Below are positions 34,470 through 44,769 of a stretch of 64,000 nucleotides of DNA, piece after piece. Numbering within the stretch: position 1 is the first letter of the stretch; every line of letters starts with the position of its first letter. Position numbers and translations under genes: made by a program. Source of the stretch: Podocnemis expansa (taxonomy: Eukaryota > Chordata > Testudines > Podocnemididae); contig ML682005.1 in assembly GCA_007922195.1 (NCBI GenBank), forward strand, positions 26,819,015 to 26,883,014. The letters are read 5' to 3'. The notes under the pieces are model-generated. The model had not been told where the DNA came from. It did not search any database and saw only the letters and a program-made list of their open reading frames with translations.

Positions 34470-34850
34470 TTCATAGACTCATAGACTCTAAGGTCAGAAG
34501 GGACCAATATGATCATCTAGTCTGACATTCTGCACAGTGCAGGCCACAAAACCTCACCCACCCACTCCTACAATGAACCTCAAACCCATAACTGCACTAT
34601 TAAAGTCCTCAAATCATGATTTAAAGACTTTAATACAGAGAATCAACCAGCAAGAGAGCCATGCCCAATGCTACAGAGGAAGGCAAATGTCTAAGCCTAT
34701 CTGCCCTGGGGGAAAATTCCTTCGCAACCCCAAATATGGCGATCAGTTAAACCCTGAGCATGACGACAAGTCCACAACAGCCAGTCAAGAAGAAGTTCTC
34801 TATAATAACTCAGAACCCACTCGAGCAAATGCCCCTTCCCAGGTCACTGT
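34470..34850 (-). mobile_element. CR1 LINE 3' fragment
   Basis: Plus-strand sequence starts CATAGACTCATAGACTCTAA, continues GTCAGAAGGGACCAATATGA and TCATCTAGTCTGACATTCTG, and later has TTCCTTCGCAACCCCAAATA and GATCAGTTAAACCCTGAGCA. It is the reverse complement of a CR1 3' region in the form I recall from turtles. The plus-strand open frame at 34537-34863 is only a shadow of this repeat. Confidence 0.9.
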
Positions 34851-34922
34851 CATAGAATCATAGGGTTGGAAGGGACCCCACGAGGTCATCTAGTCCAACC
34901 CCCTGCCAAAAAAAAGCAGGAC
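34851..34922 (-). mobile_element. Second CR1 3' terminus, truncated
   Basis: CATAGAATCATAGGGTTGGA, AGGGACCCCACGAGGTCATC and TAGTCCAACCCCCTGCC form the reverse complement of a CR1 end, immediately after the previous copy. Only about 70 bp are present. Confidence 0.88.
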
Positions 34923-34925
34923 CAC

Positions 34926-35047
34926 TGGTTGATAGCGAGAAGCACCTCTGCTTAACATGCAGAAGGTCCTGGGTTCAATTCCTAGGGGGTTGGACTTGAT
35001 GATCTCATGAGGTCCCTTCCAGCCCTATGATTTGATTTGATTTGATT
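34926..35047 (+). mobile_element. tRNA-derived SINE with CR1 tail
   Basis: The head keeps an A-box-like TGGTTGATAGCG (34926-34937) and a B-box GGTTCAATTCC (34972-34982), with an anticodon-arm-like TCTGC-TTAACAT-GCAGA between them. The body then becomes a CR1 3' end (GGGGTTGGACTTGATGATC, GAGGTCCCTTCCAGCCCTAT) and closes with repeated TTTGA. A tRNA head joined to a CR1-like tail is the documented design of tortoise Pol III SINEs, which borrow the CR1 reverse transcriptase. The loop would read AAC (a valine tRNA), but the source tRNA is uncertain. Confidence 0.82.
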
Positions 35048-35404
35048 AAAGCACCTACCTGAACTAAAGCATGAGCACGTGAACCTGGGTCCTTGATAAC
35101 AGGAAGTTTAAACAGATTAGAGAATTAGTTTCTGAGCCATTGCATCACATTTTATTTTATGTGATTTATTGAGACATAGATAATTAATTTTTCAATAAGT
35201 TGCATAAAATAAAATAATGTAGATCATCCATTGTCTGGTGAAGTCCGTCAGCAATGAAGACTCACTGTGAAATACAGATGGCTTCATCAGATCATGGATC
35301 CTTCTCCTCCTCTTTAATCTTAAGCAGATGTCCCTTATTCAACCTAAAGAATCATTGACTAGACATATTGCAAACATTTATGGCTGAGATAATAGATCTG
35401 TCAG

Positions 35405-35610
35405 TGGGAGTGTGGGTTAGTGGTTAGCACAGAACACTGGGTTATTTGCTAGATCTTCTTAATTTTGTTTCTGGCTCTGTTAATGTGTGAGCATGCAGCT
35501 GTGAGCACATCACTCAACTGGTTTGTACCTCAGTTTCTTCATCTGCTAAATAAATATAATAATGCTTTTGCAGGGATGTGGTATGAAGTCTGAGGAAAAA
35601 GTGCTCCAAG
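35405..35610 (+). repeat. MIR-like SINE
   Basis: GGTTAGTGGTTAGCACAGAA, TGGCTCTGTTAATGTGTGAG, ACCTCAGTTTCTTCATCTGC and TAAATAAATATAATAATGCT follow the forward MIR consensus from tRNA-like head to core. Confidence 0.75.
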
Positions 35611-36639
35611 TTCTCATGGTGAAAGGTTGCTAGCAAGTATGCAAATGATTGCATTTTTTGAATAGGCCACATCAGCCTTTTTCCGCTAATTTTACCACAA
35701 AAGCTGGTTTGGATTGACGAATGCTCTCTTATCTTCATATCATACAATAATTTGCAATTTCTAACTGTAGCAGCTGTAGTTTAAGAACTCACGAATCAGA
35801 GTTTCCCAGATAATTATCCTTTTGAAGGTTCAATAAGGCTTGATCTTTTCCTTTTACTCTGACCATATAAGGAGCTTTAATATTTTCCCAGCTATTTTTG
35901 TCTCCAGTTGTTATGTGGTTATTTATGGTCCAAATAAATTTAATGCTGTTGGAGTGGTGCAAAGAGTGAGTAAGTTTGAAAAATGCCAAATGTAGTCAGG
36001 GAGGCTGCAGTCATGCTCTCATTCTTCTATCCAGAGACTTAGGTTGAGGTAAGAGTCCATGAACTGTAAACATAGTGTCATTCCTCCTTTAATTTTTGCA
36101 ACAACATGAAAGCCCCAGTTGGTGGGTTTTGGCCCATTTTACAGAAACCTTGCTGGTGTAGAACCTACCAGGCCGAAGAAGTAACTATCCTTTGTTCCTC
36201 TGCAGTTCCAAAAAGAACAAAATTTTGAAATACAAATACTAATTCAGGCTGGTTTCAGAAGTTGTACTTGGCAGCTGAAGTGGAAACGTTTGCTTCTCTC
36301 CCATGGCACTGATTGTGTACATGTAGAATAAGCCTTACAAGCACAGTTGATGAAGTATAGGATTCTTCTAGGGCTACAGTACTTTGTATTCACAGGACCA
36401 GCTCCTGGTTACCAAAAACTTTTGGCACTGAAGGTGCAGAGAAGTGGGGATAATCCACCGCATGCAAGTTCAGGTCAAATAGGACAATATACAATGCACT
36501 GTTGTTAGTGTAGATGTGTCCCTATATTTTTACCCTCTTTAAACTATCTTCTAAATCAGTATGTTTTGGCAAAATTAGTCCTCAGCTGACACACCTAAAA
36601 ATCTAAATTCTCCACATTTTGTAAGCCTAGAAATTAGAA

Positions 36640-37230
36640 TAGGGAAAGATCCAGTAGATAACCATGATCATTTCCTTGCAATACAGGAGTATTTCCTATA
36701 CAGTACATCTTAAACGCTTTGTCCAGTCCTTTATTTTTAATGACTCAAGCAGATTTCATTTTATTATGCATAATTATATGCTCCTTTAGTTCCTTAACCA
36801 ACTCATTTTCTTCCTTGGTCTTTGTGCCTTTCAAATACTTGCAGACAGTTATAAAGTATCCCTAACCTATCATTATCTTTCCTCAAAAATGAGTCCTCTA
36901 ACCCCATAATTGTTTTGTGTTTCTCTGAAAGTCTCCAATTTGTAGACCATTTTTCTGGGATTCTGATGCCTTGAATGGTGCAGCATTATATCTGTGGCTA
37001 CACCAGTGCCATATAGAAACTCTCACCTCACTGCTTTGTGACATGATTTTGTACTTGTAGCCCAAACTTCACCTTCAGTTTTGCTGCCTGATCATACTTC
37101 GTTTGAAACCAGTTTACTTTACTGTGTTATCCCTAGATGTCAGTGTCATCAGTTCTTGCTATTTTATTGTGTCTTGTGATAACTGGTGTTTTCCTTAAAG
37201 CTCCTGATTCCAGAGTTTTGTGAGAACGTG
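36640..37230 (-). mobile_element. Old CR1/L3-like LINE fragment
   Basis: Plus-strand text includes AAGTATCCCTAACCTATCAT, AAGTCTCCAATTTGTAGACC, GGTGCAGCATTATATCTGTG, CTACACCAGTGCCATATAGA and CTCACCTCACTGCTTTGTGA, in the order of a reverse CR1/L3 3' region. It is strongly diverged. A CTTT microsatellite follows at 37236-37275. Confidence 0.65.
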
Positions 37231-37235
37231 GGAAT

Positions 37236-37239
37236 CTTT

Positions 37240-37271
<32 letters not shown>

Positions 37272-37275
37272 TTCT
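37236..37275. repeat. CTTT microsatellite
   Basis: A TTTC/CTTT run of about 9 units with a few interruptions at the right end. Confidence 0.93.
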
Positions 37276-37904
37276 TTTTAAAGTAAAGTTTTAGCCTCCA
37301 TGTTCCAAAGAAAAGCTTGGCGGTATGATCCCTAGAAGCCCAGAAACAGATACTTTTTTTTAATTCCTTTTATTTATTTTTAAAGATCCTATAACTTTTA
37401 AGCCAATCTCATAGTTTTGGGCTTCTGACTTTAAACACCTGGGACTGGCCATACAGAGGGAGATTTTTCATGCTAATGTACTTCAAAGGTATCTCTCGCC
37501 TATTAAATATCCAGTGTAGTTTTAATTATGTTTGTTTACATTTCAACACACAGACATAAAATTAATGCCTCCTTCAGGCTGTAGTCATCTTATTGAATGG
37601 TTATGACACAATCAAATTAAGACAAAGGGTAGGTCTACATTTATGGTGGGATGTGGAATATAGTCACTGCATACCTAGGTAGTGTGGGTATAACTAGCAA
37701 TGTAGATGGTGAGTCATGGCTTAGGCATAGAGAGTAGTACTCTACATGCCTGAAAGTAGGGTGTATATCTACACAGCTCTCTACACATCCAAGTGCCTCC
37801 AACATCTTCACTGCTATTATTAGCTAATATGATATGGATGACACCAGCAATCATTTCTTCCAACCAACAAGAGAAATTATAGAAAATATTATATTCCAGT
37901 TAAG

Positions 37905-38480
37905 ATGGAGTTCCTATTTACCCATCTACCCCTGAATTCTCTAGCAGTAGATGCAGACAACCAAAGAGGGAAGCAGACAAATGATAAATCCAAGCCACGC
38001 AATAAGAGCTGGAAATGACTTGATTTATTAGGCAGGAAAGTATATTTATCCTCCACTTTATTAATGAAAGTCTAATTACACAGCACTACTATCAAACTAT
38101 ATAATCACAATATTTGTCAGAAACTGTCGTCATACATCAGTGATATCCCAGAATCCACGAGAGAACAATACAAGAAACTCATTAATGAAGGGCAACTTGC
38201 TGTTCAGACCTCTGAACAGGCAGCCCTGGACATGCTGACACTTCAGCTAGGACAATGGGCACAGACATTGTCATGTGTAGACCATCCTGGCTTCACAATG
38301 CAAGCCTTCCTGGAGACCTGCAAACTAAAATGGAGGACCTCCTCTGCAATAAAGGACAAAAAGTTTCTCTCTGAGAAAACTGACAAATTTCTGCATTCTA
38401 TGAAGGATTCTAGAACAACCCTCAAGACATTAGGCATCTGTACACCTGGAATGAAAAGGAATCGGCACAGATTTTAGCCT
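37905..38480 (+). pseudogene. gag: DIRS gag-like remnant, element 1
   Basis: Blocks match the DIRS gag of other reptile copies: a KYYIPVKMEFLFTH-like start near 37890-37935, LDLLGRKVY near 38020-38050, an INEGQLAVQTSEQAALD block near 38180-38230, and KDSRTTLKTLGICTP at about 38400-38445. The last part is open from 38232 to 38477. Stops interrupt the earlier part. The product would have been the structural protein of the retrotransposon particle. Element 2 has the homologous block at 58830-59480. Confidence 0.8.
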
Positions 38481-38819
38481 TGTTCTTATAGATATCGCTT
38501 CCAACCACAGTATAGGCAGTATGAACCAAGAGGAAAGCAAAGATCACAGTGCCACAGATATCCTCAGCAGTTATCTCCCAGCTCTCAATCCATGCAGTCT
38601 GAACAACAGTTTTGAGGGTGTGATTGAGGGTATAAGAAGCCCTAGGCACAATGTAATGCCAGCCCTAATAAGGGAGAACTTCACATTTTGCCTAAGACCA
38701 TTTTATCCAATCTGGTTCTAAATAACAACTTGACAGATGGGTTTTGGAAATAATCAAACATGGATATACCATTCCATCCCTATTCATCCTCTCCCCATAT
38801 TCTTCCCTGTCCCTTTGCA

Positions 38820-39500
38820 GGGACCCATGTTACATTCAAGTGTTGTTACAAGACCATCTTCTAAAGGGGCACTAGAACACTTACTACCTCAGCACATAGG
38901 AAAGGGATTCTCTTCCTTTATTTTGTGGCACAGGAAAGGAGTGGGGGGTGGAGACCTGTATTAGACCTCAGGGCATTAAACGAAGTTTTTTAAGAAAGCA
39001 AAAATTCAAAATGATCACCCTAACAATGACAATATTGTCACTGCGAACAAGCAACTAGTTCTAAGCCCTCGACCTCAAGGATGTGTATTTTCATATTTCT
39101 GTCCACTTGGTGCACAGGCACTTCCTGAGGTTCATGGTCTCTGGAAACCACTACCAGTACAGAGTTTGACTGTTTGGCCTATCTACAGCATCAAGATATT
39201 CTTCAAAGTGCTTGAGGTTGTGGTGGCACATTTAGGCAGAGCATTTCCATCTTCCAATATTTAGATGATTGCCTTATAAAGGCACCTACTCAAAACCTAG
39301 CCGAACATATGACTGATCAAAGGATGACAAGATTTCAGAAACTTGGACTAAGAATAGACATCAAGAAGTCTACTTTGACTCCAGGTCAGCATCTAAAATT
39401 CATAGGAGCAGACTTGGGCTCAACAATAACTAGGGCATCATTACTGGTGCAAAAATTCAGAGCTGTTATGCACCTGATGCCTTAGTAAGAGCATTCATAT
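38820..39500 (+). pseudogene. DIRS reverse transcriptase remnant, element 1
   Basis: Order of blocks: GFSSFILWHRKGVGGG (about 38907-38955, the conserved basic/glycine region before the palm), KDVYFHISVH with LRFMVSGNHYQYRV after it (about 39078-39168), FGLSTA (about 39173-39190), and the catalytic YLDD box (39258-39269) followed by CLIK. The catalytic box is intact, but several frameshifts and stops separate the blocks. The encoded enzyme would copy the element RNA into DNA. Confidence 0.85.
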
Positions 39501-39537
39501 TTTGACATCTAATGTTGCACTATAGTTCCTAGGTCTA

Positions 39538-40180
39538 ATGGCAGCTATAACTTTCATAGTGCAACACACACAACTACATATGCAATGCCTCCAGGGATGG
39601 CTCATCTCTTATGCAAACCAGCCAAACAGTGTGTGTAGACCACTGTCAATACCAACTGAAGAAAAACCTTCCCTGATATGGTGGACAATGACGGAATTTC
39701 AGTTTTCCCAGATTCCACGCTCAATTGTGACTATAACAGATGCATCATTCCTAGGATGGGGCATGCACATGCAGGAGCACACTGTTCAAGGCCATCAGTC
39801 AGAATCAGAGACTTCCCTTCACATAAATGTATTAGAACTTTGAGCAGTGCACAATTGCAGCTGGCATTTTTTACCACACATAATGAACAAGTCAATAAAT
39901 ATGACAGAGAATGTTGCATGTATGTTTTTCATAAATCACTGGGGCTGGGGGATGGAATCCCGCTCCCTGTCCAACAAGTCAATGAAACTTAGGTACTGGT
40001 ATGTAAAACATAGAATTGACATACTGGCGGCATACTTACCCAGCAAGCAAAATGCCATTGTAGACAATCTATGCAGACAGTTTGCATGCAATCACGAGTG
40101 GCATAAACGTTCTCAGGGAAATTTTTCACCTAAGGGGACATCAGTTCCTAGGTCTGTTTGCCATAAAACAGAACTGTGAG
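39538..40180 (+). pseudogene. DIRS RNase H remnant, element 1
   Basis: The open segment 39538-39843 contains the conserved TDASFLGWGMHMQEHTVQG block (TDAS near 39728) and ends INVLEL. A second segment (39847-40179) carries an MTENVACMFFINHWGWG-like block, then AAYLPSKQNAIVDNLCRQF. These follow the RNase H signature TDAS ... ELxAV ... TDNxxxMFYINxQGG ... YLPGxxNxxADxLSR. Two acidic catalytic positions look altered (TEN for TDN, VDN for ADS). RNase H would degrade the RNA strand during reverse transcription. Confidence 0.82.
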
Positions 40181-40189
40181 TGTCATCTT

Positions 40190-41840
40190 TTCTGCTTGAG
40201 AGAAAGAATAGGATCCCGATCAATGGGCAATGTTTTCCTAATCAAGTGGCACAAAGGACTGTGGATTTCCTCCCACACCAATAATACATGAAGTCCTACA
40301 CAAAAACAAGACCTTTAGAACAACTGCCATAGTGATAACACTAGCTTGGCCAAGACAAGCATGGATCTCAGATCTCCTGCACGTGTCTATACACAAACCA
40401 ATGATCAGGAGCATTGCTGCCCCGGGGAAGGACCTAGGGCATGGGCCCAGGCCCCGCCCCTGGCCATGGGCCACACCCCGGGCCCTGATTCTGCGCTTGG
40501 GCCTGACCTGGCCTCAGGAGCCTGATGCTGCCAGCCTGGCCCCAGATCCCCAGCCGAGGACAGGGCAGAGAGTGGCAGCTACAGCCGCGGGCGGCCCGGC
40601 CTAGGACAGGGCCAGAAGTGGCCACCGCTGCCGTGGGCAGCCAGGCCCCGGATCTCTAGCTGGAGACCAGAAGAGGCAGAGGCTGCACCAGAACTTGGGG
40701 CACTGGCGCTGGGATTCGGGGCACGAGACCCGTGTGCCAGGTGCCAGCAACACCCCTGCCTATGATGCCTCTCCCAAAATGCAATCTCCTTTACTAGTAT
40801 GCGGGTTGAATTTACCACTCAGAAATACAAATACTTCATCTCACAAAGTGGCTAATAACTGGCTCTGTCCTGAAGAGTTAGAGTGCTCAGAAAAGGATAG
40901 GCAGAAACTAATAAATAGCAGAAAAATTTAAACTGAAGGGACTCACCAGCAGAAATGTCATAGATTCCAATCCTGGTGTGAAGAAAGATGAATTGAGGCA
41001 ACAACATCTTCTTCTATCCCAACAATTCTTGTACATGCATATTACAGCTAAGGAAATCAGGTTTATCAATCACTTCTTTAAGAGTTCACCTCTCAGCAAT
41101 GACAGTCTTCCACAACAAAGTAAATGGTGTGACCATATTCTCTCATCCAATAATGAAAAGATTTTTAGCAGGTCTACAGAGACTATTTCCAAATTTCCAT
41201 AGCATCTAAGCCTGGTACTCAGATCTATTATGATCTAAGCCTGGTATCTCAGATCAATTGTGAGATCATTCAAGCCAGTAGCAGCATGTTCCTTCCTTCA
41301 TGTCTATTAATTTTCATTTTTAGTTGCTATTAATTCAGCTAGACAGGTAGGTGAGATTAGTGCATTGATGGTTGATGCGCAATGTACAATTTTCCACAAA
41401 GATAAACAGACCCTTAGGACATACCCAAAAGTTTTGCCAAAGATAGCGTTGGACTTCTATATTAACCATCTACTTACCTTTTACCCTAAACTACACAGCA
41501 ACCTGCTTGAAGCATACTCTGGACATCAAAAGGACCATAGCCTTCTACCTGGAAAGAACAAAGACATTTAGAAAATCAAACAAGCTTATCATTAGTGGAG
41601 TGATCAAAAGACAAAGCACTTCCCAATCAAAGAATATCTAAGTGTATTTTGACATGTGTTCAATTATATTATGAACAAAAAGGCTTACAGGTTATATCAG
41701 GGACCAGAACTCATTCTGTGAGAGCAGCAGTCAGATCTGTAGCCTTTCTGAACAACGTCCTTATAATGGAAATATGAAAAGCAGGAGCATCTGTATCACC
41801 ACATACCTTTATAAAACATTATACTATCAACTAAATATCT
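40190..41840 (+). pseudogene. DIRS tyrosine recombinase region remnant, element 1
   Basis: A SDLLHVSIHKPM-like block lies before the hAT insertion. After it come segments at 40771-40931 and 40978-41202 with the N-terminal core-binding style of DIRS recombinases. Then 41365-41571 reads FHKDKQTLRTYPKVLPK, and VSPHTFIKHYT (41793-41826) gives the His-containing box II of the recombinase. The first catalytic Arg region is not clearly visible. The recombinase would integrate a circular DNA copy. Interrupted by a hAT element (40406-40758) and several stops. Confidence 0.72.
40406..40758. mobile_element. GC-rich hAT MITE, copy 1 (inside DIRS 1)
   Basis: The ends CAGGAGCATTGCTG and CCAGCAACACCCCTG are inverted repeats. 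The flanks are CCAATGAT (40398-40405) and CCTATGAT (40759-40766), a 7-of-8 duplication. The interior is about 70 percent G+C with repeated CCAGGCCC and GGCCAGAAGTGGCCAC-like blocks, unlike the AT-rich host. Open frames inside (40332-40818) are composition artefacts. Homologous copies lie at 46244-46871 and 56124-56496. Confidence 0.88.
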
Positions 41841-41948
41841 GCTGACAGTGCTTCACTAGGATTAACTGTTTTATCATCTGCGCAAAATAATTAACACTGA
41901 AGTTGTCTTCTCCAGTACAGGGTGTTGCTCCATAGTCACATAAAGTGG

Positions 41949-42260
41949 AGCACCCACAGGGACATCAGCTGAAGAAGAAGAGTCACTCACCTTGTTCAGT
42001 AACTGGTGTTCTTTGAGATATGTGTCCCTGTGGGTGCTAAACTATCCTCTCTTCTCCCTGCTACTTCTGAGTTCCAACAGGAGACGCCACCGTACAGAAA
42101 GAACTAAGGGGCTCATATCACTTGTGCACAAGAAGGCTTGCCAGTGGCACTACAAGACAGCAACTGTAAGTGAATATAGCTGAAAAGATCTCTGATCAAA
42201 GGTGTGGGACACGACAACACCTAAAGTGGAACATCCATAAGGATACACATCATGAAAAAT
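41949..42260. repeat. DIRS 1 terminal inverted-repeat block
   Basis: AGCACCCACAGGGACA (41949-41964) and TGTCCCTGTGGGTGCT (42023-42038) are exact complements over 16 bp. A third related block, TGGAACATCCATAAGGATAC, lies near 42225. The sequence between reads CACTCACCTTGTTCAGTAAC, the terminal motif I recall for turtle DIRS copies. Such inverted pieces match the split repeats by which DIRS elements regenerate their ends. Confidence 0.8.
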
Positions 42261-43208
42261 ACTAGTTATTGCACAGAGAAACCCTTTGTTTTTACTGATG
42301 GGCTTAGTGATAACATCTCAAGGTCTCATTACTCTGTCTTCATCTTCGATGTTTACAGATTACATTGGATAAATAAATGACCAAAGTGTAACTAATGGGC
42401 TGCTTACCTCCACTTTCCATTCACTACTAATGTTATTAAATTGAAACTGAACCTCACGCAGATTCTTGTGGTATCCTACTAGAATTGCTCTCCTTACTGA
42501 GAAAGTCTTTTGTCATAATTGTTTTTGGAATGCCATCAATCCTTTATAAATGGGTCTTCCAGTTAGTCATTTTGAATTTGTGGTTTAAATTGGGAAATTC
42601 TAACTGCTGACTAATCTCCACTAGACTTCAGTGGGAACAGGATTAGGTTTGTAATAGACAATAGAATTCTGTAAAACTCTGTGGAATTTTCTGCCTAGAA
42701 TGTGCAGAATTCCAGTAGCAGTTTTTCTCTCTGCTTTCTGTTTCATTTGGCTCTCGTTTTATTTTGCAAGTGTTCCAATTAGCTAAGTTTATACTAACAG
42801 GAAGGAAATATTTCAATAGTCAGTGGGTAAAGTACATCAACCCTGGCAAAGCCTCTGCTGATTTTGTTAAATGGTAGAATTTTACAAATCTAGTAATTTG
42901 ACCACTTCGTTCCTTAAAGAAGGGGCTGCCAATTTTATAATGTGTGTTGCAGAAGTTGGAGAGAAATATAGGGAATAATACTATATGTGCTGTCTACATC
43001 AAGAATGAATATTTAGGTGGTGTTTACTGAACAATTAGAAAAGAAAATTTGACATTTTAAGAAATATACTGTTCAGAAATATTTACATTTTTATAATTAT
43101 TAATTACTTGAGCACTGGTCACATATTTTAGTTTATATTAATTTTTTGCACCTGGCTCACCTAGTTCAAAAGGAAATCGAACACCATTGTTCTTGGAATA
43201 AATGGATA

Positions 43209-43450
43209 AAACAAACAAGGAGTCCTGTCGCACTTATAAAGACTAACTAATTTATCACATGAGCTTTCATGGGAGAAGATCCCACTTTGTCAGATGCTTT
43301 GATGATGGGAAACGTACAGAAATGGGAGCTTCTGATGAAGTGGGATTTTCTCCCATGAAAGCTCATGCGATAAATAAATTTGTTAGTCTTTAAAAGTGCC
43401 ATCAGACTTCTTGTTTGTTTTGGTGACTAACATAGCTACCCTTTCGGGAA
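43209..43450. repeat. Reptile foldback repeat, copy B (inverted pair)
   Basis: The left arm (43209-43300, minus) and right arm (43325-43450, plus) share CTGA-, AGTGGGA, TCCCAT, GAAAGCTCATG and AAAT(T/A)(A/T)GTTAGTC, so the unit can fold back. The plus body at 43332-43388 has CTGATGA, a perfect six-pair stem and GAAA. The plus-strand tail GACTAACATAGCTACCC ends the unit. Same family as 24736-24862. Confidence 0.75.
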
Positions 43451-43779
43451 CAGAGCAAACTGTTTCCAGTGGAACATTAATTTAAACACAAGGATTTGTA
43501 AAGTACACAATGCTTCACAGAAAAGTATATTTTCTGTATAACCCTTCTGCCAGGGCAAGCTGGCAGAACAAGGGCCGGGTTCTATATCTAGGGGTTTCCA
43601 AATAATGTTACAGCACCAACTGGCTCAAGCCCCCACCGAGTCTTCTGGGAAATCATGCACTATTCCCTGGGCACCTTGAAAGGGTAATGCTTCCCCACTC
43701 ACAAGCATGAGGCTGAGGGTAGTATAACAAACTTCTAATAGTAATAAAAACAGAACATAGAAGGCCCAATAAGAAAAAT

Positions 43780-43912
43780 CAGCACTCATCTGGAGAATCA
43801 GTGCAAAACAGGTTCCCAACATGATCCCCCACAGCATAACAGCACATGTGAACTCAACAGCAAACCCAGCACTGATCTGGAGAATCAGGGCAAAACAGGT
43901 TTCTAACAAACA
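43780..43912 (+). repeat. Duplicated 45-bp block inside LTR-like repeat
   Basis: CAGCACTCATCTGGAGAATC at 43781 and CAGCACTGATCTGGAGAATC at 43868 start two near-identical blocks. Each continues AGTGCAAAACAGGTTCCCAA or AGGGCAAAACAGGTTTCTAA. The period is about 87 bp. Confidence 0.85.
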
Positions 43913-43974
43913 CCACAGCATGTAGGGAGTGTCTTGCACACCATCTATCCACCGGCGCCAACCACTGGTCACTA

Positions 43975-44245
43975 GCGCTGTTTTCTGGGCTCTGCCCACT
44001 GTCTGCCAGCTCTACCCACTGGTTGCTTACGCCTTCCAGCCTGCTGCTGGCCACTCTCCCTGTTCCCTGGCTCCACCTGCTGTCCACCAGCAACACCCAT
44101 AGGTCACTCACACTCTGCTCTTACCAGCTGCTGACTCTGCCCACTGTGCGCTGGCTCCGCCCACTGGTCACTCACGTTGTCCAGTCAACAGCTGGCTGCT
44201 CTCACCGTCCGCTGGTTCCGCCCGCTGGTCATTCACTCTATCTGC
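43975..44245 (+). repeat. CCGCCCACTGGTCACTCAC-type tandem repeat
   Basis: About four degenerate units built on GGCTCCGCCCACTGGTCACT and GCTGGCCACTCTC, including CTGCCCACTGTCTGCCAGC. Individual units differ by substitutions and short gaps. Confidence 0.75.
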
Positions 44246-44252
44246 TGCTCCT

Positions 44253-44340
44253 CTTCAGTGATTTCAGCTCAGAGAGAGGATTTTCCTCTCTTAGTGATTT
44301 CAGCTCAGAGAGAGGGTTTGCCTCTCAGTGATTTCAGCTC
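44253..44340 (+). repeat. About 36-bp tandem repeat, 2.5 units
   Basis: AGTGATTTCAGCTCAGAGAG is followed by AGG and TTT-CCTCTC, and this recurs from 44257 and 44293. A third truncated unit starts near 44327. The phase is regular. Confidence 0.88.
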
Positions 44341-44769
44341 TTAAACCTCCAGTAGCTGCAAACAGCTTCTTCCATTAAAATAACAAAGAAAGGCCACATA
44401 AGTAGCCCAGCCAAATCTATCCTTAGACAGTGGGGCCAGGGTGGTGAGGCAGTGCTTCAGGGCATAGCTCCAGAAGAAGTAGCTATGCAACCCCCCTCCC
44501 TGTCTTAACTTTTTTCAGACAGTGGCCTCTCTTACAAGTTTCTTTTTTGCTAGGGGTGGTTTTTTCCCTTTAGCTAACCTAACCAGAGTTTGATCCAGCA
44601 AGAGAGTAGCATATTACAAAAGGCAGTATCTCATGTTTCTCTTCAGTAGAATTACAGATATTGAGATTTGTGATCAGATTAATCCCAAATGTCATTACCC
44701 GTATTGCCTTGCACCACAGACTATTTATCCTAATATGTTCTTTGTGCTCATGCAAATACTAAACCCATA

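Larger units (their letters stand above)
37810..42260 (+). mobile_element. DIRS-like retrotransposon 1 (degenerate)
   Basis: The whole element reads plus-strand gag, reverse transcriptase, RNase H and tyrosine recombinase in the order of vertebrate DIRS1-type elements. It then has an inverted-repeat terminal block (41949-41964 against 42023-42038). DIRS elements copy through RNA but insert with a tyrosine recombinase rather than an integrase, and they have no LTR target duplication. Multiple stops and shifts make this copy inactive. A 353-bp hAT MITE sits at 40406-40758. The left boundary is approximate. Published DIRS elements also carry a methyltransferase-like domain, which I could not locate here. 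Confidence 0.85.
43533..44540 (+). mobile_element. LTR-like reptile repeat with tandem internal units
   Basis: It begins near a perfect hairpin, TTCTGCCAG/CTGGCAGAA (about 43545-43570), and continues with GGGCCGGGTTCTATATCTAG and CCCACCGAGTCTTCTGGGAA, a repeat I recall from turtle DNA. Internal arrays are described separately. I see no coding frame. The 124-codon minus frame at 43625-43999 has no domain. The end near 44540 is approximate, and no duplication was found. The LTR call is tentative. Confidence 0.45.

Noticed and set aside
34926..35000. A tRNA gene candidate
   Set aside because: It has A- and B-box-like motifs but no proper acceptor or D arms, and it fuses directly to a CR1 tail, so it is a SINE head.
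37627..37790. A GGGTAGGTCTACA-type MITE
   Set aside because: A possible right partner (GTGTATATCTACACAGC near 37760) exists, but no duplication or clean ends could be fixed.
43332..43388. A confident hammerhead ribozyme annotation
   Set aside because: The core and stem II match, but stems I and III could not be paired in this copy. It is kept as a finding instead.
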